NCBI RefSeq assembly: GCF_003234265.2 | Contig: NZ_CP126256.1 | Location: 3,100,001-3,164,000, forward strand | DNA: 64,000 nucleotides | Reading direction: 5' to 3' | DNA from: Curtobacterium sp. MCSS17_015 | Lineage (GTDB): Bacteria > Actinomycetota > Actinomycetes > Actinomycetales > Microbacteriaceae | Shown here: positions 8,974-22,591 of the stretch, one piece after another | How positions within the stretch are numbered: position 1 is the stretch's first letter | Layout of the letters: every line of letters begins with the position of its first letter | The notes under the pieces: generated by a model | The model's input: the letters and a program-made list of their open reading frames with translations, nothing else | The model's database searches: none | Told to the model about the DNA's origin: nothing | Program-made: the position numbers and the translations under genes

Positions 8974-9372
8974 ATGGACATCACGAGCGTGACCGTGGGG
9001 TTGCCCGTCACCGACCTCGAGGCGTCGTGCCTCTGGTACGGCGCGGTGTTCGAACGGCTCGAGCCCGACCTCGAGCCCACCGAGGGCGTCGCCGAGTACG
9101 AGGTCGGCGGCATCTGGATCCAGCTCCTCGAGGACCCGGACGCCGACGAGAACCCGGTCACCGTCCGCTTCGGCGTCGACGACGTGCTCGCCCAGCACGC
9201 ACGCATCGCCGCCCTCGGCATCGACGTCGGTCCGATCGAGTGCGTCGACGGTGCCATCGACTGGTTCGACGCCCGCGACCCCGACGGCAACGTCCTCAGC
9301 CTGTACTCGCTCGCCGACGAGAGCGGTCGGGATCCCGGCGGTCGCGGCAGCGACGCGGGCCGCTCGGTCTGA
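8974..9372 (+). CDS. VOC family (glyoxalase/bleomycin-resistance fold) protein
   Basis: 132-residue single-domain protein of the vicinal oxygen chelate superfamily. It has the typical start ITSVTVGLPVTDLEASCLWY, a middle segment ending VGGIWIQLLEDP, and the end DWFDARDPDGNVLSLYS, where the Asp-Pro-Asp-Gly-Asn turn is characteristic. Family members are metal-dependent lyases, dioxygenases or binding proteins; the substrate is unknown. It is divergent from the acetyltransferase gene and ends before the shared terminator at 9448. Confidence 0.85.
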   Translation: MDITSVTVGLPVTDLEASCLWYGAVFERLEPDLEPTEGVAEYEVGGIWIQLLEDPDADENPVTVRFGVDDVLAQHARIAALGIDVGPIECVDGAIDWFDARDPDGNVLSLYSLADESGRDPGGRGSDAGRSV

Positions 9373-9447
9373 CGGCCGGCACGCGCCGGACGCGAGGCCC
9401 GTGCGGACCCGCCCCGCGCCTCCTGGCCGCCGCACGCACGCGACGCG

Positions 9448-9485
9448 AGAAGGCCCCCCGCATCCGAGGATGCGGGGGGCCTTCT
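9448..9485. terminator. Strong bidirectional terminator after rpoC
   Basis: A perfect 18-bp inverted repeat (9448-9465 and 9468-9485) with a GC-rich core forms a hairpin with a tetraloop. It lies 15 nt beyond the rpoC stop and 75 nt beyond the VOC gene on the other strand. It therefore can end both transcripts. The short AGAAG/CTTCT ends give weak U-tracts on both strands. Confidence 0.9.
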
Positions 9486-9500
9486 GCTGTCAACTCACGC

Positions 9501-13382
<3,882 letters not shown>

Positions 13383-13429
13383 TGTTCTTCTCTCTTGCTG
13401 AGTTCGAAACGTGTTCGGTACGGGAGGGA

Positions 13430-16400
13430 TCAGATGTCGTCGACGGACGACGACTCGAACCGCGAGGAGATGTTGATGCCGAGCTCTTCAGCGGCACGGA
13501 AGACCTCGTCGTCCGTGTCGCGGAGGCTGACCGCCTGGCCGTCGGCCGAGAGGACCTCGACGTTCAGGCAGAGCGACTGCATCTCCTTCATGAGGACCTT
13601 GAAGGACTCCGGGATGCCGGGCTCCTGGATGTTCTCGCCCTTGACGATCGCCTCGTAGACCTTCACGCGGCCGAGGATGTCGTCGGACTTGATCGTCAGG
13701 AGTTCCTGGAGGGCGTACGCGGCACCGTATGCCTCGAGCGCCCACACCTCCATCTCACCGAAGCGCTGTCCACCGAACTGCGCCTTCCCACCCAGCGGCT
13801 GCTGCGTGATCATCGAGTACGGGCCGGTCGAACGGGCGTGGATCTTGTCGTCGACCAGGTGGTGCAGCTTCAGGATGTACATGTAGCCGACCGAGACGGG
13901 CTCCGGGAACGGCTCGCCGGAGCGACCGTCGAAGAGCTGCGCCTTGCCCGAGGAACCGATCAGGCGCTCGCCGTCACGGTTCGGGAGCGTGGAGTCGAGG
14001 AGCCCCTCGATCTCGCGCTCGTACGCACCGTCGAACACCGGGGTGGCGACCTTCGTGCCGGGGGCTGCGCTGTGCGCGGCTTCCGGCAGGGCGGAGGCCC
14101 ACTCCTGGATGCCCTCGACGTTCCAGCCCTGCTTCGCGAGCCACCCGAGGTGGATCTCGAGGACCTGGCCGAAGTTCATGCGGCCGGGGACGCCGAGCGG
14201 GTTGAGGACGATGTCCACCGGGGTGCCGTCCGCGAGGAACGGCATGTCCTCGACCGGCAGGATCGTCGAGATGACGCCCTTGTTGCCGTGGCGGCCGGCG
14301 AGCTTGTCACCCGCGGTGATCTTGCGCTTCTGGGCGATGTAGACGACCACGCGCTGGTTGACGCCCGAGCCGAGCTCGTCGTCGCCGTCCTGCGAGTCGA
14401 ACACCTTGACGCCGATGATCGTGCCCTCTTCACCGTGGGGCACCTTGAGCGAGGTGTCGCGGACTTCGCGCGACTTCTCGTTGAAGATGGCACGGAGCAG
14501 GCGCTCCTCGGCGCTCAGCTCGGTCTCGCCCTTCGGCGTGACCTTGCCGACCAGGATGTCGCCGGGGCGGACCTCGGCACCGATCCGGATGATGCCGCGC
14601 TCGTCGAGGTCGGCCAGGAGGTCCGGGCTGACGTTCGGGAGGTCGCGGGTGATCTCCTCCTTGCCGAGCTTCGTGTCGCGGGCGTCGACCTCGTACTCCT
14701 CGATGTGGATCGAGGAGAGCGTGTCGTCCTTCACGAGGTTCTGCGACAGGATCATCGCGTCCTCGTAGTTGTAGCCCTCCCACGGCATGAACGCGACGAG
14801 GAGGTTCTTGCCGAGCGCGAGCTCGCCGTTCTCCGTCGCGGGGCCGTCGGCGATGACCTCGCCCTGCTCCACACGCTCACCGGCGCTGACGATCACGCGG
14901 TGGTTGTAGCTGGTGCCCTGGTTCGAGCGGTCGAACTTGCGCAGGTAGTAGGTCTGCGTGCCGCCCTCGTCGAGCTGCAGGGTCACGGCGTCGGCCGAGA
15001 CCTCGGAGACGACGCCCGCCTTGTCGGCGGTGACGACGTCACCGGCGTCGATGGCGGTGTAGCCCTCCATGCCGGTGCCGACGAGCGGCGACTCGGAACG
15101 GAGGAGCGGCACGGCCTGGCGCTGCATGTTCGCACCCATGAGGGCGCGGTTCGCGTCGTCGTGCTCGAGGAACGGGATGAGCGAGGTCGCGACCGACACC
15201 ATCTGGCGCGGCGAGACGTCCATGTAGTCGACCTCGTCCTTGCCGACGAGCTCGACCTCCCCGCCCTTCTTGCGGACGAGCACCTTGTCGTCCTGGAAGT
15301 GGAAGTCGTCGGTCAGCGGGGCGTTGGCCTGCGCGACGACGAAGTCGTCCTCTTCCGAAGCCGTGAGGTAGTCGATGGTCGTGGTGACCTGACCGTTCAC
15401 GACCCGGCGGTACGGGGTCTCGATGAAGCCGAAGGAGTTGATCCGACCGAAGGACGCGAGCGAACCGATCAGGCCGATGTTCGGGCCTTCCGGGGTCTCG
15501 ATCGGGCACATGCGGCCGTAGTGCGACGGGTGGACGTCGCGGACCTCGACGCCGGCACGCTCACGGGACAGACCACCCGGGCCGAGGGCCGACAGACGCC
15601 GCTTGTGCGTCAGGCCCGCGAGCGGGTTGTTCTGGTCCATGAACTGCGACAGCTGGCTCGTCCCGAAGAACTCCTTGATCGCGGCGACGACGGGACGCAC
15701 GTTGATGAGCGTCTGCGGCGTGATGGCCTCGATGTCCTGCGTGGTCATGCGCTCGCGGACGACGCGCTCCATGCGGGACAGACCGGTGCGGACCTGGTTC
15801 TGGATGAGCTCGCCGACGGCGCGGATGCGACGGTTGCCGAAGTGGTCGATGTCGTCCACGTCGAGGCGGAGCTGGACCGGCTCGCCGTCACGGATGCCGT
15901 CCATCGTGGTGCGCTCGGCGTGCAGCGACACGAGGTACTTGATCGTCGCGACGATGTCCTTGACGGTGAGCACCGAGTCGGACAGCGGGGCGTCGATGCC
16001 GAGCTTGCGGTCGAGCTTGTAGCGACCGACCTTGGCCAGGTCGTAGCGCTTCGGGTTGAAGTAGAAGTTGTCGAGGAGCGCACGCGCGGCCTCGGCGGCG
16101 ACCTGCTCGCCCGGACGGAGCTTCCGGTAGATGTCCTTGAGCGCCTCTTCCTTCGTGAGGACGGCGTCCTTCTCGAGGGTCGACTCCATGGACGCGAAGC
16201 CCTGGAACTCCTCCATGATCTCTTCGCTCGTCAGGCCGAGGGCCTTGAGGAAGACGGTCACGGACTGCTTGCGCTTGCGGTCGATGCGCACGCCCACCTG
16301 GTCGCGCTTGTCGATCTCGAACTCGAGCCAGGCACCACGCGAGGGGATGATGCGAGCGGAGTAGATGTCCTTGTCGGACGTCTTCTCCTGCGCACGCTCG

Positions 16401-16918
16401 AAGTACACGCCCGGCGAGCGGACGAGCTGCGAGACGACGACACGCTCGGTGCCGTTGATGATGAACGTGCCGCGCTCGGTCATGAGCGGGAAGTCGCCCA
16501 TGAAGACCGTCTGCGTCTTGATCTCACCCGTCATGTGGTTCATGAACTCGGCGTTGACGTACAGCGGAGCGGCATAGGTCTTGCCGCGCTCCTTGCAGTC
16601 GTCGATCGAGTACTTCGGGTCCTCGAGCTCCGGGGACGTGAACGAGAGCTGCATGGTCTCGCCGAGGTCCTCGATCGGGGAGATCTCCTCGAAGATCTCC
16701 TCGAGGCCGGAGTGCAGCGCGAGGTCGGTGCGACCCTGCTCCTGCCCTTCGGCGAGGCGGGCCTTCCATGCGTCGTTGCCGACGAGCCAGTCGAAGCTCT
16801 CCGTCTGGAGGGCGAGCAGATCAGGAACCGTGAGGGTGTCCGTGATCTTGGCGAACGAGAGTCGCGAGTGGTTGCGACCGTTCTTGGGGTTGGTGGATGC
16901 GTTGGGCGCAGCAGCCAA
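13430..16918 (-). CDS. rpoB: RNA polymerase beta subunit
   Basis: 1162-residue beta subunit. I place the start at the TTG at 16918, where GGAGGT is 7 nt upstream; the frame stays open for 12 further codons, but those have no binding site. The rifampicin-resistance region at about residues 415-450 ([29 protein letters not shown]) has the Asp, His and Ser equivalent to E. coli 516, 526 and 531, so rifampicin sensitivity is expected. The C-terminus ([20 protein letters not shown]) is typical. rplJ-rplL are not directly upstream; the leader follows instead. Confidence 0.98.
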   Translation of the reverse strand: MAAAPNASTNPKNGRNHSRLSFAKITDTLTVPDLLALQTESFDWLVGNDAWKARLAEGQEQGRTDLALHSGLEEIFEEISPIEDLGETMQLSFTSPELEDPKYSIDDCKERGKTYAAPLYVNAEFMNHMTGEIKTQTVFMGDFPLMTERGTFIINGTERVVVSQLVRSPGVYFERAQEKTSDKDIYSARIIPSRGAWLEFEIDKRDQVGVRIDRKRKQSVTVFLKALGLTSEEIMEEFQGFASMESTLEKDAVLTKEEALKDIYRKLRPGEQVAAEAARALLDNFYFNPKRYDLAKVGRYKLDRKLGIDAPLSDSVLTVKDIVATIKYLVSLHAERTTMDGIRDGEPVQLRLDVDDIDHFGNRRIRAVGELIQNQVRTGLSRMERVVRERMTTQDIEAITPQTLINVRPVVAAIKEFFGTSQLSQFMDQNNPLAGLTHKRRLSALGPGGLSRERAGVEVRDVHPSHYGRMCPIETPEGPNIGLIGSLASFGRINSFGFIETPYRRVVNGQVTTTIDYLTASEEDDFVVAQANAPLTDDFHFQDDKVLVRKKGGEVELVGKDEVDYMDVSPRQMVSVATSLIPFLEHDDANRALMGANMQRQAVPLLRSESPLVGTGMEGYTAIDAGDVVTADKAGVVSEVSADAVTLQLDEGGTQTYYLRKFDRSNQGTSYNHRVIVSAGERVEQGEVIADGPATENGELALGKNLLVAFMPWEGYNYEDAMILSQNLVKDDTLSSIHIEEYEVDARDTKLGKEEITRDLPNVSPDLLADLDERGIIRIGAEVRPGDILVGKVTPKGETELSAEERLLRAIFNEKSREVRDTSLKVPHGEEGTIIGVKVFDSQDGDDELGSGVNQRVVVYIAQKRKITAGDKLAGRHGNKGVISTILPVEDMPFLADGTPVDIVLNPLGVPGRMNFGQVLEIHLGWLAKQGWNVEGIQEWASALPEAAHSAAPGTKVATPVFDGAYEREIEGLLDSTLPNRDGERLIGSSGKAQLFDGRSGEPFPEPVSVGYMYILKLHHLVDDKIHARSTGPYSMITQQPLGGKAQFGGQRFGEMEVWALEAYGAAYALQELLTIKSDDILGRVKVYEAIVKGENIQEPGIPESFKVLMKEMQSLCLNVEVLSADGQAVSLRDTDDEVFRAAEELGINISSRFESSSVDDI

Positions 16919-17193
16919 GGGTTTGACCTCCGGTAGGCCCCGTCGGGCCGACACTGACGAGCAGTGTGTAGGTGAGTGGATTGATCGCTCGGCGCAACCC
17001 GATGATCACGACACGAGTACGGTGAGGCTCCGGGTCCGGAGCCGCCTGTGGGATGATCGGTGAGCGGGCCCCGCCGCCATATACGGGACCGGCGTCACCA
17101 GGCGTGTTCTGCGAAGCGCCTGCTGAGAGGCGTCTTCGAGGAACTCGGTCGACCGCAATATGACGACACGGATGCCAGGGAGCGCGAACTGTC

Positions 17194-17223
17194 ATCATAG
17201 GTCGGGTACGAGTGCGCTGTCCA
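17194..17223 (-). promoter_or_regulatory. Likely rpoB promoter
   Basis: On the minus strand, TGGACA (17223-17218) is followed after 18 nt by TATGAT (17199-17194), a near-consensus -10. Transcription would start near 17187, giving a leader of about 270 nt before the rpoB TTG. Confidence 0.6.
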
Positions 17224-17231
17224 GTCCTGGC

Positions 17232-17261
17232 TTGACCGAGATCGAGTCCGGCGTGTATAAG
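17232..17261 (+). promoter_or_regulatory. Candidate promoter pointing right, antisense to the next gene
   Basis: TTGACC, 18 nt, TATAAG on the plus strand. These are among the best vegetative hexamers in the window, yet transcription would enter the 3' end of the minus-strand PH-like gene. It may make an antisense transcript or be a chance match. Confidence 0.35.
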
Positions 17262-17277
17262 CCCCGCACGACCTGTC

Positions 17278-17883
17278 TCATTCCCCCGCCCGGGCACCCC
17301 CGGCCGCGACCCCGCTGTCGAGCGCGCGGACCGCGTCGCACGGCCGGTCGCTCCGCACGAACGTCGTCCGTCCCGCGTCGTCGGTGATCTCGAGGCCGGG
17401 TCCGGGCGTCAGCACGAGGGCGCGACGCCGCCGTCCGATCCGGAGCCCGACGCCGCCGTAGGTGCCGGCGTCCGCCTCGGACACCCGGACCCGTGCGATG
17501 CGCCGGCGCGCGATGCGACGGGGCGGGAGCGGCCGGAAGTGCAGGACCACGACGTCGGCGGTGACGGTGAAGCCGGCGCGGGCGACGAGTGCGAGGACCC
17601 CGACCAGGACGGCGACGAGCCCGGGGACGAGGAGCGCCGCCTCCGGCGCGCCCCCCGGCCAGGCGAGGACGGCGGCCGTGAGCGCGAGCCCGGCGGTCAG
17701 CACGACCCCGCCGACGACGCGCATCCAGACCGGTGCCGTCTCGTGGTCCTCGACGATCGGACGGGAGGTCCGGCTCGCGCCCATCCTGCGGCGCGCGTGC
17801 GTCGAGGGTCGCGCCGCGCCTCCTGGTCGGCGAGGACGGGCCGGGCGGACGGGGACGGGGACGGAGAGGGTGTCGGCGGACAT
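17278..17883 (-). CDS. Membrane protein with bacterial PH-like domain
   Basis: 201 residues. The ATG at 17883 has GGAG 8 nt upstream. A basic N-terminus rich in Arg and Pro comes first. Two transmembrane helices follow at about 65-110 (VVGGVVLTAGLALTAAVLAW and ALLVPGLVAVLVGVLALVA). The rest is a soluble part of about 90 residues (FTVTADVVVLHFRPLPPRR, then TYGGVGLRIGRRRRALVLTPG), whose beta-rich pattern resembles the bacterial PH or DUF3093-like domains attached to paired helices. The function is unknown. It is transcribed in the same direction as rpoB but about 360 nt upstream, so it is probably independent. Confidence 0.7.
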   Translation of the reverse strand: MSADTLSVPVPVRPARPRRPGGAARPSTHARRRMGASRTSRPIVEDHETAPVWMRVVGGVVLTAGLALTAAVLAWPGGAPEAALLVPGLVAVLVGVLALVARAGFTVTADVVVLHFRPLPPRRIARRRIARVRVSEADAGTYGGVGLRIGRRRRALVLTPGPGLEITDDAGRTTFVRSDRPCDAVRALDSGVAAGGARAGE

Positions 17884-18259
17884 GGGGTTGCTCCTTCGGG
17901 CGCGGGGCCCGGACGTGGTGCGGTGGTGCGGGCGGACGCTGAGCACGTCGACGAGACCCGCGACGGGAGCGGGGCTCGTCGTCGGGCGGCGTCCGGAGCG
18001 GTCGGGGCCGACGGCGTCGGGCGCGGCCTCGGCGGGGACCGGGGCGGTCGTCGACGGGTCGGGCCGACCGGGACGACGGGCACGACCACCGTGGGGTGGG
18101 GCGGTCGCGTCGCTCGTCGTCCGAGGACCCACCGACGGTACGTCGCCTGCCTTGGCGTCTCCTGGCTGTCCATGCAGGAGCATCGACCGAGCCGGTCGGA
18201 CCCGGCGCACATCGGACCGGTTCATCGGCCGTGCTCCGTGCAGTCCTTATCCTGGTCGC
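17884..18259. other. Intergenic stretch of 376 bp without a supported gene
   Basis: Several GC-rich frames are open here, but none has a binding site, a recognisable domain or convincing codon use. The left end holds the start region of the PH-like gene. The right end holds the TATCCT box of the following leaderless gene. Confidence 0.4.
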
Positions 18260-18643
18260 ATGCCCAGTCTCTCGAGCGACGAGCTGTCCAGCTGGATCGC
18301 GGAGTTCCGCGCGCGGGGCGCCGGCGACGCTGCCGACCCGCGCGCGATCGACGTCTCGTGGGACGGCTCCCTCATCGACACCGCGCTCATCGTGGCGCGC
18401 CTCGGGACCTCCGGCACCGAGGTCTACCTCAAGCGCGACATCGGCGGCTCGCCGGAGTGGACCGTGACGTTCGAGGCCCGGGAGTCGGACGCGCAGGTCT
18501 CCGCGGAGCAGGTGATGACCCTGGCCACCGAGGTCCTCGCGGTCGGGCGGCTGTGCGCCTTCCTGACCGAGCGGACGGCGCAGCACCTCCGCGAGGTCGC
18601 GGCCCGCACCGGGGCACCGACCCCGGCAGCGTCGGACACCTGA
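18260..18643 (+). CDS. Conserved hypothetical protein
   Basis: 127 residues (starts MPSLSSDELSSWIAEFRARG), acidic and without signal peptide or membrane segment. The middle part (TALIVARLGTSGTEVYLKRD) looks like a small alpha/beta domain and the C-terminus is helical. I do not recognise the family. The start has no Shine-Dalgarno sequence, but TATCCT lies exactly 6 nt upstream, which suggests a leaderless transcript. The next gene, a methyltransferase-like protein, follows in the same direction 47 nt later. Confidence 0.7.
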   Translation: MPSLSSDELSSWIAEFRARGAGDAADPRAIDVSWDGSLIDTALIVARLGTSGTEVYLKRDIGGSPEWTVTFEARESDAQVSAEQVMTLATEVLAVGRLCAFLTERTAQHLREVAARTGAPTPAASDT

Positions 18644-18690
18644 CCCACGGGCGGGACCTCGCCGGACGCCGGGTGGTGTTCCATGGACAC

Positions 18691-19533
18691 ATGGCTGATG
18701 CGTTCGACGGGTTCCGGGTGGGTGCTGGGTACGCGGTCGTCGAACCGGACAAGCACCGGCCGGGGTCGTTCACCCTGGTGGTCGACGGGACGCCGCAGTC
18801 CCACGTCGACCTCGAGGACCCGAGCCACCTGGCGTTCGAGTACATCCGGCGGATCGGCCACGCGATCGACCTGCTGCCGCCCGGACCGGTCACCGCGCTG
18901 CACCTCGGCGCCGGCGCCCTGACCCTGCCGCGGTACGTCGCGGTCACCCGGCCGGGCTCCCGGCAGCAGGTGATCGAGCTCGAGCGGGAACTCGTCGACC
19001 ACGTCCGCGACGCCCTGCCCTTCCCGCGCGGCGCCTCGATCCGGGTGCGGTACGGCGACGCCCGCGAGGTGCTCGAGAAGCTGCCGGCCGGCCTCCGCGG
19101 CACGGTCGACCTGGCCGTCGTCGACGTGTTCTCCGGAGCCCGCACACCCGCCCACGTCACGAGCGTGGAGTTCTACCGGTCGGTCGCGTCCTTCCTGTCG
19201 CCGACGGGCATGGTCGCGGTGAACGTCGCCGACGGCGCCGGCCTGGCCTTCGCGCGCGGTCAGGCGGCGACGCTCCAGTCGGTGCTGCCCTCGGTGGCGG
19301 CGGTCGCGGACACCGGGATGCTCAAGGGCCGGCGGTTCGGCAACATCGTGCTGCTCGGGTCACCGGGCGAGCTGCCGATCGCCGAGATGCCCCGGCGGTA
19401 CTCCGCCGACCCGCTGCCGAGCAAGGTCGTGCACGGCGCGGAGCTGCGGTCCTTCATCGCGGGCGCACCGATCGTCACCGACACCACGGCGGTCGGGTCC
19501 CCCGAGCCGAACCGCTCGGTCTTCGGCGCCTGA
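18691..19533 (+). CDS. Spermidine synthase-like methyltransferase-fold protein
   Basis: 280 residues with the Rossmann fold of the spermidine synthase/class I methyltransferase group. The glycine-rich cofactor loop is ALHLGAGALTLPRY near residues 70-85, the acidic end of strand 2 is QQVIELERELVDHV, and the fourth strand is DLAVVDVFSGARTPAHVTS. Actinobacterial proteins of this type are annotated as fused-MFS or spermidine synthases, but the catalytic Asp pair of true polyamine synthases is not clearly present. The substrate is therefore uncertain. The ATG at 18691 has no good ribosome binding site. Confidence 0.75.
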   Translation: MADAFDGFRVGAGYAVVEPDKHRPGSFTLVVDGTPQSHVDLEDPSHLAFEYIRRIGHAIDLLPPGPVTALHLGAGALTLPRYVAVTRPGSRQQVIELERELVDHVRDALPFPRGASIRVRYGDAREVLEKLPAGLRGTVDLAVVDVFSGARTPAHVTSVEFYRSVASFLSPTGMVAVNVADGAGLAFARGQAATLQSVLPSVAAVADTGMLKGRRFGNIVLLGSPGELPIAEMPRRYSADPLPSKVVHGAELRSFIAGAPIVTDTTAVGSPEPNRSVFGA

Positions 19534-19638
19534 GCACCGGCTGCGGATGCCGGCGCGGGTGTACCCCGGCGAGGGGACGCTGCCAGGATGGGGGCACGCC
19601 GCGCCAGCGCGCGACCGCACACCACGAGGAGGCCGCCG

Positions 19639-20349
19639 ATGACCAACGACGATCGCAACCCAGCCCCGCAGGGCCACGGTGAGCACGACCAGCCGCGCTA
19701 CGGCGAGCGCATCACCCCGGAGCACGGCTCGGCTCCGCGGTACGAGGACCAGCCGACGCAGCAGTACGGTCAGCAGTCCGCACCGCAGTGGGGCGAGCAC
19801 CAGGGCGGGCAGCAGCAGCACGGCGACCAGTACGGACACCAGCAGGGCCAGCAGCCCTGGGGGCAGCAGCAGTACGGGCAGCCGCAGCAGTACGGCCACC
19901 AGCAGCACGGTGCCGCTCCCGCCTGGCAGGCCCACGACGGGTCGGCGAAGCGGAAGAAGACCGTGGGGGTCGTGGCGTTCGGCCTGGGGATCGTTGCCCT
20001 CGTGCTCGGCGCCGTGGGCGGCTGGTTGTTCGGCAGCGGCATCGGGGCGAGTCAGTCGTTCCAGGACCTCATGCGCAACGGCGGCTCCGGCACCATCGAC
20101 CAGCAGGAGATGTCGCGCGAACTCATGTCCGACCCGGCCGTCATGCGTGCCCTCGGCAGCGCGCTGGTCGTGATGGGCATCGGCACCGTGATCGGCCTCT
20201 GGGCCCTCGTGCAGGGCATCATCGCGGCCGCCACCGGGCGCGGCCGGGTGTGGGGTGTCCTGGCGATCGTCCTCGCCGTCCTCGCGGTCGTCGTGTTCGG
20301 CATCGCCTACGGCGGCTCGATCGCTGCTGCCGTCGCCGGGAGCCGGTGA
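19639..20349 (+). CDS. Membrane protein with Gln/His/Gly-rich cytoplasmic tail
   Basis: 236 residues; ATG with GAGGAGG upstream. Residues 1-105 are low complexity, with many Gln-Gln, Gln-Tyr-Gly and His-Gln-Gln repeats. Three hydrophobic segments follow: VGVVAFGLGIVALVLGAVGG, then ALVVMGIGTVIGLWALVQGI, then VLAIVLAVLAVVVFGIAYG. The layout resembles actinobacterial DUF4190-like membrane proteins with disordered N-termini. The function is unknown. The gene ends 22 nt before a terminator. Confidence 0.75.
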   Translation: MTNDDRNPAPQGHGEHDQPRYGERITPEHGSAPRYEDQPTQQYGQQSAPQWGEHQGGQQQHGDQYGHQQGQQPWGQQQYGQPQQYGHQQHGAAPAWQAHDGSAKRKKTVGVVAFGLGIVALVLGAVGGWLFGSGIGASQSFQDLMRNGGSGTIDQQEMSRELMSDPAVMRALGSALVVMGIGTVIGLWALVQGIIAAATGRGRVWGVLAIVLAVLAVVVFGIAYGGSIAAAVAGSR

Positions 20350-20371
20350 CAGCACCCTCCGCCGACGTCGA

Positions 20372-20405
20372 CACGGCCCGTCCCGGACGACCGGGGCGGG
20401 CCGTG
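20372..20405 (+). terminator. Rho-independent-type hairpin
   Basis: A 15-bp stem (20372-20386 with 20391-20405, one G-T wobble, loop ACGA) starts 22 nt after the membrane-protein gene. There is no U-tract, as is common in actinobacteria. Confidence 0.7.
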
Positions 20406-20464
20406 CGCGTTCCGTGCGCGTGGCACGGAGACCTCAGGGGATCGCGCGGATACCCTCGACCTTG

Positions 20465-21298
20465 ATGTCCCTCCCGCCCGACGAACGCCGAGACCACGAC
20501 CGGACCGACCAGGCCCGGGAGCCGCGTCATGCCGCCCCCGTGACCGCAGGGGTCAGCCCGGGCAGCACCTTCGCGCCGATCAGCCTCCGCCCGGCCGTCG
20601 ACGTCCAGGTCGTGCAGGACCGCCTGCGCGACCTCGGCCAGAGCCGCAGCACCGACGCCCTCGCCGAGCGCGCCGAACTGCTCCGACTGCTCGGTCGGCT
20701 GGACGAGGCGCTGACCGTGGCTGAAGAGGTGTTCCGGTTGGCGATGTTCACCGGGGAACGCCAGGACAAGGTCGGCGCACGGATCCGCCGGGCGCACATC
20801 CTGCACGACCTCGGTCGGTACGAGCGTGCCGCGACCGAGGCCTCGCTGGCGCGGGACACCGCCGCGACCGAGGAGTGGCCGGAACTCGAGGGCGCCGCCG
20901 CCGAGATCGAGGGCTGGTCCCTGCACGAGCTCTCCCGCTTCGAGGAGGCCCGCGCCGTCCTCAGCCGCGCGTACGACGCCTTCCGCGCCGCCGGTGCGCC
21001 CTCGGAGCGGACCGAGGCGCTCCGCACCGCCGTCGAGGCTGCACTCCGGGCCTCCATGGCGCAGCCCGCCGCGGAGCCGGACACCGCTCGTCCGCGCACC
21101 GCCCGCGAGGTCGCGGTGCGGACCGACGACGAGCCGCAGACACGGGTGGCCGAGCCGCAGGAACAGGTCCCGCCGGTTCGACGCCGGGTGCTCGGCGCTC
21201 CGGACGCCGCCCGGACCGAAGGGGACTCGCTCTGGGGTCGTCTGGCCGCCCGGAAGGACCGGTCCGACGAGGGCCAGGGTCCGCGCGGGGAGCAGTGA
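20465..21298 (+). CDS. TPR-repeat protein
   Basis: 277 residues. After a charged, disordered N-terminus, about residues 40-200 form helical pairs with tetratricopeptide spacing (ALAERAELLRLLGRLDEALT, ARIRRAHILHDLGRYERAAT, GWSLHELSRFEEARAVLSRA). The last 75 residues are Arg/Pro-rich and disordered. TPR proteins act as scaffolds; no partner can be named from sequence. The start is uncertain: the ATG at 20465 has a TACCCT box 8 nt upstream but no binding site. Its stop overlaps the start of the SprT-like gene (GTGA), so the two are coupled and perhaps work together. Confidence 0.75.
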   Translation: MSLPPDERRDHDRTDQAREPRHAAPVTAGVSPGSTFAPISLRPAVDVQVVQDRLRDLGQSRSTDALAERAELLRLLGRLDEALTVAEEVFRLAMFTGERQDKVGARIRRAHILHDLGRYERAATEASLARDTAATEEWPELEGAAAEIEGWSLHELSRFEEARAVLSRAYDAFRAAGAPSERTEALRTAVEAALRASMAQPAAEPDTARPRTAREVAVRTDDEPQTRVAEPQEQVPPVRRRVLGAPDAARTEGDSLWGRLAARKDRSDEGQGPRGEQ

Positions 21299-21813
21299 CC
21301 GCGCTCGACCGCGTCCGTTCCCGGGCTGCCGAGCTGATGGGCGCCCACCTGGCGGACCGCTCCTGGGCCTTCGCGTTCGACAACGCGAAGACCCGCGCCG
21401 GCCAGTGCGACTTCGCCCGCCGTCGGATCACCGTGAGTCGGCACCTCGCCGTCCGCTTCACCCCCGAGGACGTCGAGCAGGTGCTGCTGCACGAGATCGC
21501 GCACGCACTGAGCGGTCCCCGGGCGGGGCACGGGCCCACCTGGCGCCGGACGGCCGCGGCGCTCGGCTACACCGGGTCACGGCTGCACGACGGGCCGATC
21601 GCGAGTGAGCTCGCCCCGTGGGTGGGCCACTGCCCCGCCGGACACGAGCACTTCCGGTACCGGACCCCCACGCGCCCGCTCGCCTGTGCCCGGTGTTCGC
21701 GCCGGTTCGACGAGCGGAACGTCATCGCATGGGTGCGCCGTCCGCACTCTGAGACGGCCGCGTCTACCCCAGCAGTGGCGGATCGTGTCGGAGGCGCGCC
21801 GCTCACCCGTTAG
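21295..21813 (+). CDS. SprT-like zinc metalloprotease domain protein
   Basis: 172 residues. The metzincin-like motif HEIAHAL gives zinc ligands His66 and His70 with catalytic Glu67; His79 in the downstream GHGPTW is a plausible third ligand. The C-terminal third has a CPAGH...CARC zinc-ribbon arrangement and the tail is disordered. SprT/Spartan relatives cleave DNA-protein crosslinks in eukaryotes; the bacterial members are poorly studied. It is translationally coupled to the TPR gene by a 4-nt overlap. The stop codon TAG is part of the TAGCCT box that precedes the next gene. Confidence 0.85.
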   Translation: MTALDRVRSRAAELMGAHLADRSWAFAFDNAKTRAGQCDFARRRITVSRHLAVRFTPEDVEQVLLHEIAHALSGPRAGHGPTWRRTAAALGYTGSRLHDGPIASELAPWVGHCPAGHEHFRYRTPTRPLACARCSRRFDERNVIAWVRRPHSETAASTPAVADRVGGAPLTR

Positions 21814-21822
21814 CCTGGGCGG

Positions 21823-22518
21823 ATGCGAACAGGGCAGGACATCCGGACCGATGCCGGGTCCTCGTGGTTCTTCGACGCGGGACGGATCGCCCTGGACTTC
21901 GCACACACCGGTGGGTTCGCGGACGACCCGGACCGCCGTCGCCCGCGTGGGCACCTCGGCGAGCTGCTCGCCACCCCGGCCGACCTCGACGAGTGGCTCG
22001 GCCTGCACACCGAACCGATCGACGTCGGCGCGACCGCCCGTGAGCTGCAGGACGCCCGTGCGCTCCGTGCCGCGATCGCCCGCCTCGCCGTCGCCGCCGC
22101 CCCGGCAGCCGCGGACTCCGCCGCCGAACGGACCGCCGTCGCCGCGGGTCTGCGGGCCGGGACCGGCCGGACGCGTCCCGCGCCGGACGACATCGACACC
22201 GTCAACCTGTTCGCCGCCCTGCCGGACGTGCCCCCGAGCCTCCCGGGTGGTCGGCGTCGTGCCGGCGCGAACCGGGTCCGGCTCGCGCAGGCACTCTCGA
22301 GCGTCGCCCGTGACGCCGTCGCCCTGCTGACCGAGGTCGGCTTCGACGACGTCGAGGCCGACGGTCGGGCCGCCCGGCTCAGCCGGTGCTCGGCGCCGGA
22401 CTGCGGCCTGGTGTTCTACGACTCCTCCCGCGGCGGCACCCGGCGCTGGTGTTCGATGCAACGGTGCGGGAACCGGGCGAAGGTGCGGGCACACCGGGCC
22501 AGACGCGCCGCGGTCTGA
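21823..22518 (+). CDS. CGNR zinc-finger protein with ABATE domain
   Basis: 231 residues. The N-terminal ABATE-type domain (FFDAGRIALDFAHTGG) spans about 1-170. The C-terminal CGNR zinc finger (CSAPDCGLVFYD, then RRWCSMQRCGNRAKVRAHR) spans about 185-228. CGNR proteins are putative stress-related transcription regulators, very common in actinobacteria. The gene appears leaderless: TAGCCT lies 6 nt before the ATG. It is followed by mntH after 121 nt in the same direction, but nothing shows that it controls mntH. Confidence 0.85.
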   Translation: MRTGQDIRTDAGSSWFFDAGRIALDFAHTGGFADDPDRRRPRGHLGELLATPADLDEWLGLHTEPIDVGATARELQDARALRAAIARLAVAAAPAAADSAAERTAVAAGLRAGTGRTRPAPDDIDTVNLFAALPDVPPSLPGGRRRAGANRVRLAQALSSVARDAVALLTEVGFDDVEADGRAARLSRCSAPDCGLVFYDSSRGGTRRWCSMQRCGNRAKVRAHRARRAAV

Positions 22519-22591
22519 CCCGACACCACCGGCAGCGCCTCCAGCGGTCGAGCGCGCCGCAGGACGGCCGTCCACGCGGATCGGACGACCT

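Larger units (their letters stand above)
16919..17277 (-). promoter_or_regulatory. rpoBC leader and promoter region
   Basis: This 359-bp non-coding stretch upstream of rpoB contains the ribosome binding site, the promoter at 17194-17223 and a leader of about 270 nt. I see no open reading frame with good coding character and no terminator-like hairpin with a U-tract. The length is compatible with attenuation or post-transcriptional control of RNA polymerase synthesis, but the sequence does not show a mechanism. Confidence 0.5.
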
